Below are positions 1 through 9,582 of a stretch of DNA of 64,000 nt, piece by piece. The notes under the pieces were generated by a model, which was given only the letters and a program-made list of their open reading frames with translations, was not told the origin of the DNA and did no database searches. The first letter of the stretch is position 1. Each line of letters begins with the position of its first letter. The translations under genes and the position numbers were made by a program. The DNA is from Apteryx mantelli (lineage: Eukaryota; Chordata; Aves; Apterygiformes; Apterygidae), in NCBI RefSeq assembly GCF_036417845.1, contig NC_089979.1, forward strand, positions 114,671,415 to 114,735,414, written 5' to 3'.

Positions 1-1829
1 AAAAAAAAAAAAAAAAGGTCTTAGCATTTGCCAGAAAATATTTTTCCTAGTTCTTGAGGTTTCTATTCTTCCCTACACTTTACACTTCTTGCTATTCCTG
101 TTTTCATATTGTCATTACAGGCAACCCTGAAATTCTCCTACTGATCCAAGGCCTGTTAAGTCAAAGGAACGAACTTGCCCATTCTCTTAATGTGCATGTG
201 ATCATCTTAACATTGATTGCTGTGCAATATCTGATTTTTTTAAATTAAAAAGAACTCCTTGAAACATTTTTATTTTGTTGAATTTGTTCTTCTAAATATT
301 TTAATTAGCAATGTATTGTCTTTTAAATAAAAAATTTTCAAAAGTTTTAAAATTATAAACAAAATACCTCTTTAAATTCCAATTATGCAATAGAGCTAAA
401 ATATGCTGATCTATTAAATCTTACTTTGAAAATTAAATATGAAATATGAAAAAAATTCAGGAAGTTTTGAAAGAAAATTGAATTAAAGCAATTTCACAGA
501 AAATATGTCACCAATACCAAGAAATTAAAATCATTCCACGAGCTCTAGTGTATTTTCTAAGCAGTCCTACTGTGCAACCCCACCACTCAGTAGCAAGAGA
601 TTTGCTTCAACCAACAAACAGGGACAGCTCACCTGGAAAATGCAAAAAACAAAATTCCTGAAACGCCCGCAGTACCCAATCAAAAGAGGGAACCATTACA
701 ACCTGCCAGAAACCACTTTTCCATCTTCAAGTTAAAAGTCAAGAATGAATTCAGTCCTGTCTCTAGAATAGACAAACAGAGAGATGCGCGTATGCCTGTC
801 AGGATACAATAACTTCAGTGAGCCCTCAGAACTCATGAACTAGATGAGATTTTGAAATGCTGGACTTCCACATCACTGACTCATATTTGTACATCTTTAA
901 AGTGAGCACTGAAATACAGAAGTCTTGTTTTTGGATAAAACATTGGTCCGAAGCAGTGGTGTCAGTTTATTGTTTTGCACTGAGGCAAATTGAGGATTGC
1001 TTGTACTGATTCACGGAAAGTAACTAATAAAAGTATCATTAAGGAAGTTTAAATTTACAGTACTGCAGATGTATGTGTACTTATATGTTTACATACACCC
1101 ATATACTTTTCATGATGAGTAATACTCTCATCCACTAAGTAAGAAAATCATGTTTTATGATTTTATAAAGTTTGGAAGAGGATTCTGGTATGCTTTTTGT
1201 GTAAAGAAATTATGCAAACAGATCATTTTGCAAGCCATTGAAATGCAAGCCCCTCCTCTACAGTAGATACATCTGCAAATAGAAAAGTTTGTATCCTCAG
1301 ATTTTTTTGGAAGACCTGTAAAGAATCCTTTCAGAACCTATCCCATCCCTCCAAAATGCCAGTCCATCTGCTTAGTTCTGCCAGTTAATTCAATACATAA
1401 ATCCTGTCAACAAGGCAATTCTGAAAAACAGGTGGAAGGACTCTAAAGACCTTGTCTGAAATTGAGCACAAAACACAACTGAAATGAATATATGAAAATA
1501 GAGTGTTAAGGATCACGTGTTTTTTATTAACACCACTGATGAACATGTGAATGACAGAAACCAAAGCAAGCACTTTGTCATTGAAGATGCATTGTGTGTT
1601 GCATTGGTTTTGGCTGTTCTGGCTGCTGGTGGGGAGGGCTTCTTTTCTTTTTTTTCACTTAAAGTATGCGTGGGAATCTTGAGCAAAACACAAACTTGCA
1701 TGTTAATCAAAAAAGAAAGGAATTGGCTCTTTCATGCTGGTAAGCATGATGTGAAAGAGGACAGAGGTTTCTGAGCACCTGGGCTGTACTTTGGAGGCAC
1801 ATGGAGGCGAGGGAAGGCTGTGCCTTTTC
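1..1829. other. upstream intergenic DNA, no gene seen
   Basis: AT-rich single-copy-looking DNA that opens with a run of 16 A. The open frames here are all below 90 codons, have no recognisable domain and start in arbitrary contexts, so none is called as a gene. No interspersed repeat was recognised. A long-range regulatory element could lie here, but nothing in the sequence itself demonstrates one. Confidence 0.6.
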
Positions 1830-2364
1830 CTTCCTGTGCTGCGACGCGCGGCCACCTCGCGGCACGGAGCCTCCGCTCACCCTGGGCCCTCACAGATCCA
1901 CCACGGATGATCTTGCCGCCACCAGCACCATTCTGGCCTCCCTTTGGTCAGGGTGAAGCCCTGCACTTTGTGTCACCTGTCAACACAAAACTACCTATTT
2001 AAGGTTGTGCTGCAGGGACAAGTAAGGTGCGAGACCTACCCTTTGGCACCAGCGCGGGCAGCTGCAAGGGAAGGGAGCTAAGGTGACCAGGTGGGCTGGC
2101 AGCCTCCTTCCTGTCCTCGCCACGGCCCTGTCGCTGAAGAGGGCAGCCCTGCCATGGGGTCTGACCGCACGGGACAGGCGCCTGGGCTCCAGGGAGGGCT
2201 CGGATGGGGCTCTGGGGACCCACGGGCAAGCCCTGGAGGAAACCGGGCGGCTGGGGTGGCTCTCGCCATCACACGGTGCAGACGGGTGTGGGGCTGAGTG
2301 AGCCGAGTGAGTGGGCCCTGGCTGGGCCAGGGCTTTTGGATGGAGGGATGGAGGCGTCAAGTTG

Positions 2365-2775
2365 GGCCGAGAGAAGGTCCCGCTGGGGGGCGCCACCATC
2401 TTCTCTAGCACCTCTCAGGGCGCCCCTGCCTGCCAGGCGGACAGAAGCTCCTGCTGGGGGACGCTGCCATCTTCTCGGGCACCTCTCAGGGCGCTCCTGC
2501 CTGCCAGGCGGAGGGAAGCTCCCGCTGGGGGACGCCGCCATCTTCTCGGGCACCTCTCAGGGCGCTCGCACCCGCGGGGCTGAGGGAAGCTGCCCCGGGG
2601 AGCGCCGCCATTTTCTCGGGCGCGTCTTGGAGCGCCCCTGCCAGCCGGGCTGATGGAAGCTGCCCCGGGGGCGCCGCCATTTTCTCGGGCGCCTCTCAGG
2701 GCGCCCCCGCCCGCGGGGCTGAGGGAAGCTACTGCGGGGGGAGGTCGCCATCTTCTCGGGCGCCTCTCTGAGGGC
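2365..2775 (+). repeat. about 71 bp minisatellite with a YY1-type core in each unit
   Basis: Six tandem copies of a GC-rich unit are visible. The CCAT core sits at 2396, 2467, 2538, 2608, 2677 and 2748, giving spacings of 71, 71, 70, 69 and 71 bp. Each unit reads roughly GC(C/T)GCCAT(C/T)TTCTCGGGC, then CTCTCAGGGCGC, then a CTG/CCGG-rich part and GGGAAGCT. The reverse complement of the core is AAGATGGCGGC or AAAATGGCGGC, the classical YY1 binding consensus. Units differ by substitutions and by indels of one or two bases, so the array is not an exact recent duplication. YY1 binding is inferred from the motif alone. Confidence 0.85.
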
Positions 2776-3105
2776 GGTCCTCGGGGCGCAGGCAGTGGGG
2801 GCCGGCGGGGCGGGTTGCTGCGCATCTGCCGGAGCCACTCTTCCCGCAGAGCAGGGGTAGCAGCCGCGCACCCTGGCCGGGCTGCGGGCTGGAGGTTGGG
2901 GGCACCTCACCGCCTCTACCGCTCGCGAATTAAACCGATAAGGGCCGCGCCTCCGAGGGCTCCGCCAGCGCCACGCTGCGCCCGCCGGTCCGGGGGGCGG
3001 CTCTCGCCGCGGGCGCCGAGGGCGAAGGGGCCGGCGGCGCCTGGGGGGTGCCGCCGCTTGGTCGTGGGTTTTTCTTCTCGCCGCCTTCGCCCTTTCCAAA
3101 AAATT

Positions 3106-3120
3106 GGGGGGGGGGGGGGG
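3106..3120 (+). repeat. poly-G run
   Basis: Fifteen consecutive G residues lie near the downstream edge of the distal CpG island. The exact length may be affected by sequencing or assembly slippage. Confidence 0.9.
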
Positions 3121-4132
3121 CAAGCGGAGACCGCCGATACCTGCCTCAGCCCCCGGAAGTCCAGCGTGCGGCTGCGGCCAGGGCAGCCAGGTCTGACTCA
3201 AGTCTGAATAAGTTCAAAAGGGCTATTTGGGACATCGTCGCTTGTTCACGGCTCTGTGATATCTGTAATATTAGATACGAAAAAAAAAAAGTTTAAATTT
3301 TGTCCGCCATCCAGCCTTGTCTCCGGTGTGTTTCTAGTTTTGTTTAATCCAGCGGTTACAGCCAGAGCAAGGGGCTGGTCCCTTGCGGTATATATTCATA
3401 ACCTGCTTGATGCACATCCAGTTAGGGGCGCTCACAGGGGCGTGATTTTTGCCAAGTTGTCCTGCTATCTTCAGGAAACCATTGCGGCTCATTGTAATTT
3501 GCTGTCTGTAAAACAGAGAAGTAATTTCCTTGGGTAACGACCTTTAGGTATAGGTAGCGTAGGAATAAACTCAGGCCGGAAAGTATGTTACATAGGTGCA
3601 TTGCAGCTTTCGAGACCGTTAATCTCAAAGCCCAAACAGATTTGGCAATATCTGCACTAAATTATTACGTCCGGAACTTTGCACTGTTTGGTGGCGCTTC
3701 AAATTATCAAATATCGATAGCAACAGAACATTACAAACAGAAACTCTTAGTATATGTTCGATCGACTTTTAGTGACCATTTCAAAACGGGCTAGGACCTA
3801 GAGGAGCAAAAGCTGGGTTATTTTTACTCTTTGTTAAAATGTCATCGCTCCGATTAAATACAAACTTTAGGCTTATATAGAAAGTTTACAAGCAATGGAG
3901 CGACAAGAAAGGGGCATTAAAATGTAATCGCATCCTGCTTACATGCCTGTGCCGTTGTTGTATATACACAATTTTACCCGCTTAAATACACGGTGTATAC
4001 ACGTGTGGGTAGATCTGAACAGAGGCTCGTACATTTGTAGCGCGTGTGCCTGCAAACTTTCGCCAGATTCAGCTGTGCTTTATTGTTTATGATCGGGATA
4101 GGTGTGTTTAATGATTGTCGCTGTGAGATCCC

Positions 4133-4162
4133 GTGTGTGTGTGTGTGTATGTATGTGTATGT
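4133..4162 (+). repeat. GT dinucleotide microsatellite with ATGT ending
   Basis: About eight GT units pass into GTAT repeats. It is a simple sequence repeat in non-coding DNA upstream of TBX20. Confidence 0.9.
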
Positions 4163-4908
4163 GGGGGGAGGCTCAGCTATGCTTGGCCGTTCGCGCTCTC
4201 CACAGACAAAGACGTCTCCCGTTCAGGAGTGCGGTAGCCTGCAAAGTGTGAATAATTTTCAGCGAGGAGTTACACTAAGTGGGAAAGCTTTTAGCACATT
4301 ATCCACTGGCAATTGGACTATAATCTAATTGTCAGCCCTCGGGTCTTAATAGAGCCTTTCTCTTTCCACCATCGGATTTGCATCTGGGAGATACCTAATG
4401 GGTTTAAAATGCCTCGCATTTTGCTCCAATAAGCCACCTTCTCGGTGTAGGTGACATTGAGATGTTTCTGTTGTGAAATTGAATCTCGGTTACCTGGGCT
4501 TCTGCCTAGCTGGCACGGCTCTTTTCGTTAAATGAAGAGTGTGAACTGGAGGCTAGAGCGTGATCTCCCCGCGGCAGAAATAGCGTTGGAAAGTGGGTTT
4601 GTTCCGAAACCAGATAGCGTAAAAAGAGGGTGAATCCAGAGGAGAGAGCTCCGTATGCAATATGATTATGTGCAGCGGAGGAGAAAAAGCTGAAACTAGA
4701 GCTGATAATCGTGTAAGGGAAGTAGCATGCTCCAGCTGCGGGGGAGCAGAGCCGGAGCCGCGCAGTTCCGTAGCGGCTGCTTGGTGAAGTAGCGATGCGC
4801 TCGCAAGACATGAATGGGCGCTCTGGCGACCCTGCCCGAGCAAATAAAGAACATGATTCTTTGCGTAGGATCAGCTGTTTTCATCTAAAAGAAATATGAT
4901 AGTCATAA

Positions 4909-4938
4909 TAACAACAACAACAACAACAATAATAATAA
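4909..4938 (+). repeat. AAC/AAT trinucleotide microsatellite
   Basis: Six AAC units are followed by AAT units. It is a simple sequence repeat in the upstream region. Confidence 0.9.
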
Positions 4939-6139
4939 AATGTTACGTTCAAGTAAAAAGCAGCCGCCACAGGTTACCTTGCAATACAGACTGAAAGGTC
5001 TGGCACCAGCTCCCAGCAGGACCTGGCAAAAGACAATTATGAGCGGAGGGTACCAGTAAGGGTTTCGGCAGCGGCACCCCGCACCCGTGGGCTTGTGTCT
5101 AGTTAAAGGGGGGTTTCTCCCTCTGCACATGCGATCGGTGCGGTGGAGAGAAGGGGAAATAACGGGGGAGGAGGGAGCAGATGCAAATGCCAGGTTATCC
5201 CCAGGGGTGGCCGGCAGAGGAGATCATGTTAGCTCAGCTCAGGGCTCTGAAGGGAAATGACAGCCGGGTGCGAGTTTCGGGCACACCGCGATGGGTGCTG
5301 CCGCGGGGCTGCGTACAGATTTGTCTCTGCGGCGTGAATTGCGGGGGGGGGGGCGCCTTTTGCGTGGGCAGAAGCACGAAAAATGGGGGGAAAAAATAAC
5401 GGTGTCCTCTCTCTTAGCTCCGTGAAACTGTTGCTAGAAAATGAGCGTGGTTCCAGGCTGGCGCGGGGCTGGGTCGGAGCTTTGTGTCATCCAAGCAAAA
5501 GCACACTTGCAAACAGCCCTCCTGCTCGGTGGGACTCTAGTTTTCCTTTGGGGTTTCTGCAGTTTTCTGTCCCTTGTGAGTCGTTCTCGTCGTGATTTTG
5601 GATAGGCGAGAAAAGGGCCGGGAAGAAGCAGCGTTCGCCGTGGTCGGCTTACATGGGATCAGGTTTTCACCTTTGCGTTTCAGAGATGAGAGGGACGTTT
5701 TAGAGAGGGTCTGAAAATTTGAAAGCTGACGATGAGACTGAGATCTAATACTGGTTAAAGCTGGTAAATGAACGAGCGCAACGAGGTACGCAGCAATGAT
5801 CTGCACGTTAGTTTTTGCCAGAGCAACAGACAGCAGGGAGTTCTTTATGAGAAGGACGAGAAAGGATGCTTTTCAGGGTCTGGGGGAAAAATGAGAGCGA
5901 AACATACTGAAATGGCTCTGCCATGCAAGACTGACAGTAGCGACAAACACCTGGATTTACTAGATAGCCTAAAACCACACCAACTCTGCTGTGTAGATTG
6001 CGTGTCCTTTTTGCAGGGACAAAGCAGTAATGAAGGATTTGATTTAAACGCGTTGATAAAAGGCAACTGCCTTGCTCTGGATAAGCACAATTCGCAATTC
6101 CGCTCTCGGGACCGTAGTTTGTAGAAAGGTGACAGCCGT

Positions 6140-7440
6140 TCTGCCTCGGGCTGCAGCGAGGGTAAGCGCTGGCGGCGGGGGGGGATGGGGGGGGATCGGC
6201 TGTCCCGGTTCGCATCCCCCGGGGAACAACGTGCAGGGCAGGGGAACATTTGTTATTTTTCCCCCTGGTTAGAAAAGGAGAGGGGATAGTAGGTACCTCC
6301 GGAGATCCCAAGCAAGGCGCCCACCCCGGTGAGGACTAGGCGGCCGGATCCGACTCCCTTTCATTGCCCGAGGGGGAAGGGGGATGCTCTGGGCGTCCGG
6401 GTGAGATTCACTCCTTTCCTTATCGGAGACGGATCAGGGGGAAAGCTCAGAAAGTAAAGATTCTCGTGCGATGGAGCGAAAGCCCACATGGTTTAACAGA
6501 GCAAACAAAGCCGGGTTTTCTCCTGTGTGGATAGACCCACACATTTTATTTTAAAAATAAAATAAAACGAAGCCCCTGGTTTATTCCCACCCCGCGTGCT
6601 TGATCGCCAAGGGGCGAGCAGGGACGTTCAAGCCCCCGAGGCCGGTGGCCTTCGCCAGGGGAGCAGCCCCCCAGCCCCGGCTGCGATCGCCGGCCCCGAC
6701 CCCCGCGGCCTCGGTCTCCTCCTCACCCCGCAGAGCCGCTCTCCGCCCAGCCATGCCGGCACCACCGTGCCCCTCTCCCCGCTCCGCTCTCAGGGCCGGC
6801 TCCGACGTTTAAAAAAAAAAAAAAAAAGCGGCGGTGAATCTTTCTTCCCCGGCTAAAGACAGTGACCGGTCCCCCCCCGTCGGTGTGGAAATCCGTAGGT
6901 CTGCAGCTAAGCAGAGCAGCAAGGGGGTTGGGAGCTGCAGCAGCTCCCGGGCTGAGCCGCATTTCGGTGTTTCCCAGCGCGGCGCGGTGAGCAGCGCGGT
7001 GTTCACCGCCCGCCTCCTCGGGCGGTGCACGGGCCGGGCACGGCGGGGGCAGTTCCTCCAGGCACGGGTATGTTACGACCTGGGTGCTCGGGGACGGAGG
7101 TACTCGGGGAAAAGGGAGAGTTTTCCGCAAAATGGGCACTGTCATGGTTGCTAGGCTTGGTGGGTGCAGGGGTAGGAAACCCAAAGGGAAATTAGGCGGT
7201 CCCCCCCCCCGCCCCCGCCAGGAAGGCTGAAGCGAATAATTCCCCAGGTTATTTGTACCTTCCCTTGGCTTTTTCCCAAGCAGGCCAGACGTCTCAGGCC
7301 GCGGGAGTGCACACGCAGCGAGCGCCCAAACCCATGCCCCAAGGGAAGCATGTGCGTGTGCCCACGGGAGAGCCGGGTCGGGACCCGGTCCCGCTGCCGC
7401 GGCCCGCTCCCGCCGGCAACGCGGGGCGCTAAAGGAGGCA
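6140..7440. promoter_or_regulatory. GC-rich, CpG-rich stretch upstream of TBX20
   Basis: A second block of raised GC and CG content lies 2-3 kb before the TBX20 promoter island. It includes long G runs at about 6174-6196 that fit a G-quadruplex pattern, a poly-A run at 6811-6827 and a poly-C run near 7201. A 325-codon minus-strand open frame crosses it (6723-7700). Its product is low-complexity (basic, Pro- and Lys-rich) with no domain I recognise, so it is treated as a composition artefact. It may be a shore or second island of the TBX20 regulatory domain. Confidence 0.5.
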
Positions 7441-8528
7441 TCTCGCTCCGCTCCGAGTAAAGCGGTTTTTTCAGTCTCTCTCTCCTTTTTTCTTTTTTTT
7501 TTTTTTTTTTGGTATTGATGTTGGGAGAATCGTTTGCCTCGCTTTCTCTGTGACAAGAGGAAACGCTTCGTGACCCGATCTTGCCACTGTCGTCTGGCTC
7601 CCCCGGCGTCGGGGCTGGCTGGGCTCTTCCTCTTTGCCTTCCTCTTTCTCTCTAGCTCACGCCTTAGACAAGACCTGGCCCCCAGACCACTATGGGCCAC
7701 ACTGAAATCACTTCAGGCTCTTCTAAATATTAGTCCTGTTTGTGATAGAAAGATATATTTTTAGTGGATTCAGCTGGTAAAAGGGGAAACTCAGCAGCTG
7801 GTCCTCGCCCATTTCAAAGCAATAAAGCTCTGTTTGTTTTACTGGCTGAAATTCCAACGGGCGGCCAGGGCGACCCGAAAAATTTTCTTCTCCCTATTAA
7901 TGTTGAGGCGAGAAGCTCAGCAGAGAAGGGTCTCACAGATCTGTTGGGATCCAGGATCTAACGGGGGTAGTCCTTCCAGCAACATGTTTCTTGGCACTAG
8001 ACTGCTTATTAAAAGCCCCTCGGATTCTGTTCGGTTTTGAGTTTAGAAATCGGCACTTAAGTGCTCCTGGGTCGTTTTAGCGAACACATCTCTTTAGTCC
8101 TCTTTTAATTTAAAGGACTTCAGTTAAATTCCCCGCTTTTTTATTTGCAGGCGGATGCTTACATGATGTGTTTGAAAAAGCACTGGTGAACGATTCGCTT
8201 AGATCACTGTCTTGGAGTAATCTTGTTGGCACCATCAGCCCGTCCTGATTTTCTCTCTGCGTTATGTGCTTGATCAATACCATCTAGTTCGGTGGAACTG
8301 ATTAAACCAGGCTGAAGGAAACTATCCATTCGCGGCTCCACGCACCGAGTGGCGTGGCTGGGACAGGGGCTCTCGCCCGGTGTCGGTAGGGGCGAGTGCA
8401 TCTGGCTGGGATCGAATAATATTCGGGATGTGGTGCAGGGAGACCAATGCCAAGTGCACGACAGACCAGAAGGAGCCTTCCGTACGGGCAGGAGGACCAT
8501 AACGACAAAGCGGCTGCTTAAAGTGTGC

Positions 8529-8566
8529 GTGTATATATATATGTGTGTGTGTGTATATATATATAC
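8529..8566 (+). repeat. compound GT/TA microsatellite
   Basis: Alternating GTGT and TATATA blocks lie about 620 bp upstream of the TBX20 start codon, just before the promoter CpG island. They are likely length-polymorphic. Confidence 0.9.
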
Positions 8567-8756
8567 GGAGAGAGAATTTAAATGTAAAATTAAAAAAAGG
8601 CATCCCCCGTACAAAAGCCCTGGCGCTTTTCCTCTCTTTAACCATCTCCCCGCTGATGATCGCCGCGGCGCAGCCAAGCGCCTCGGGAGCTCCTCTGCAG
8701 CATCCCGGGGAGAACCGCGTGTGCGCGGCCGGTCCTCAAGGACTCCCTCGAAACCC

Positions 8757-8787
8757 GGGGGGGGGACGGGGGGACGGGACACCGGGG
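8757..8787 (+). other. G-quadruplex-type motif in the TBX20 promoter island
   Basis: Four G-runs of nine, six, three and four bases are separated by loops of two, two and five bases. This fits the canonical four-run pattern. It lies about 400 bp upstream of the TBX20 ATG on the coding strand. Folding is inferred from the pattern only. Confidence 0.6.
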
Positions 8788-9187
8788 CGGCGGCGCGGGG
8801 GGCTCCCCCGCCGCCTGCCCACCCCGTGGGCAGGCAGGGCCGGCCCTGCCGCCTGCCCCTCCTCCTCCTCCCCCGGCGGCGCCGGGCCGGGCCGGGCCGG
8901 GCCGCGGGGCCCTTGACGTGTCCCGCCGCCGATTGGCCGCCGGCCGATAGGATCTCCGCGGCCCGCAAGTTAAGGCGGGGAGCGCGGCGCGGCGGGCGCA
9001 GACCGCCCTGGGCCGCCGCCGCCGCTGCTGCCGCCTCCTGCCCGCCCGCCCGCCCCCCGGGCACGGCCGCCGCCGCCGCCGCCGCAAGAGCCTCCCGGCC
9101 GCTGCCCCCCGCGGGCCCGGCGCGGCGCCCGACGAGCCTCCGCCGCTGCGGTTCCTGCGGGCGCGGCGGCGGGGCTCCGCGGCGGCC

Positions 9188-9314
9188 ATGGAGTACACGC
9201 CGCCCCCCAAGCCGCAGCTCTCGTCGCGGGCCAACGCCTTCTCCATCGCCGCCCTCATGTCCAGCGGGAGCTCCAAGGACAAGGAGTCCCCGGAGAGCAC
9301 CATCAAGCCGCTGG
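9188..9314 (+). CDS. TBX20: TBX20 coding exon 1 (residues 1-42)
   Basis: The start ATG lies in an excellent Kozak context (GCGGCCATGG), and no earlier in-frame ATG is open to it. The exon encodes [14 protein letters not shown], then the eh1-like Groucho/TLE-binding motif FSIAALM at 18-24, then a short Ser/Lys/Glu-rich linker ending in IKPL. The donor is CTGG|GTGAGT at 9315, leaving one base of the next codon (phase 1). The exon lies in the promoter CpG island; any non-coding part upstream of the ATG could not be delimited. Confidence 0.97.
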
Positions 9315-9548
9315 GTGAGTGCGGCAGCCCGCGCCGGGCAGCGCCGCGGCGGCCCGGGGGTGCCGGCCGCCCCCGCCCGTCGGGGCCGCTGCGCTGCGGC
9401 GTTTCGCCGCGCCCGTTCGCGTCCGCGGAGCAGCGCCGGTCGCTCCCGGCAGCCGCTGGCCGAGCTCGCTCCTCAAGTGCTCGTTTTCTCCGAAATCCGC
9501 CCTCCTCAAAGCTCCTGCAGCCCGGCTCAGACAGCAGCGCGTTTCCCT

Positions 9549-9582
<34 letters not shown>

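Larger units (their letters stand above)
1830..3195. promoter_or_regulatory. distal CpG island upstream of TBX20
   Basis: The base composition changes abruptly from AT-rich to very GC-rich, with dense CG dinucleotides, for about 1.35 kb and then falls back near 3200. The island holds the 71 bp tandem array at 2365-2775 and ends near a 15-base G run (3106-3120). It lies about 6 kb upstream of the TBX20 start codon. CpG islands of this kind usually mark promoters or Polycomb-regulated developmental regions. A divergent or upstream non-coding transcript could start here, but no exon structure can be shown. Open frames on both strands inside it are products of stop-codon scarcity. Confidence 0.7.
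3200..8639. other. proximal upstream non-coding region of TBX20
   Basis: This holds no supported gene. It alternates between moderate-GC single-copy DNA (3200-6100) and a GC-rich stretch (6140-7440), then returns to mixed composition up to the promoter island. Simple repeats include a GT tract (4133-4162), an AAC/AAT tract (4909-4938), poly-A (6811-6827) and poly-T (about 7493-7510). Segments such as 3640-3900 and 4290-4520 look free of repeats and carry homeodomain-like TAAT cores, as conserved developmental non-coding DNA often does. That reading is an impression and would need alignment to other amniotes. Confidence 0.55.
8640..9480 (+). promoter_or_regulatory. TBX20: TBX20 promoter and exon 1 CpG island
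   Basis: Dense CG content begins about 550 bp before the ATG and continues through exon 1 into intron 1. Visible promoter-type elements are an inverted CCAAT box (ATTGG at 8932-8936), a TGACGTG CRE/E-box-like element near 8914, a GATA core near 8944, a GGGCC/CCGGG pentanucleotide run (8881-8903) and CCG/GCC triplet runs (9012-9090). There is no clear TATA box, as is usual for CpG-island promoters of developmental genes. The transcription start itself cannot be placed from sequence; the 5' UTR probably begins within 8850-9150. Confidence 0.7.

Noticed and set aside
2557..3201. Overlapping open frames of 130-214 codons on both strands in the distal CpG island
   Set aside because: They arise from the 71 bp repeat and GC richness. 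Peptides repeat with the unit (PEKMAA, SREDG-like) and occur in several frames at once.
6723..7700. 325-codon minus-strand open frame
   Set aside because: Low-complexity Lys/Arg- and Pro-rich product including runs encoded by poly-A and poly-T tracts; no family recognised and no splice or start context to support it.
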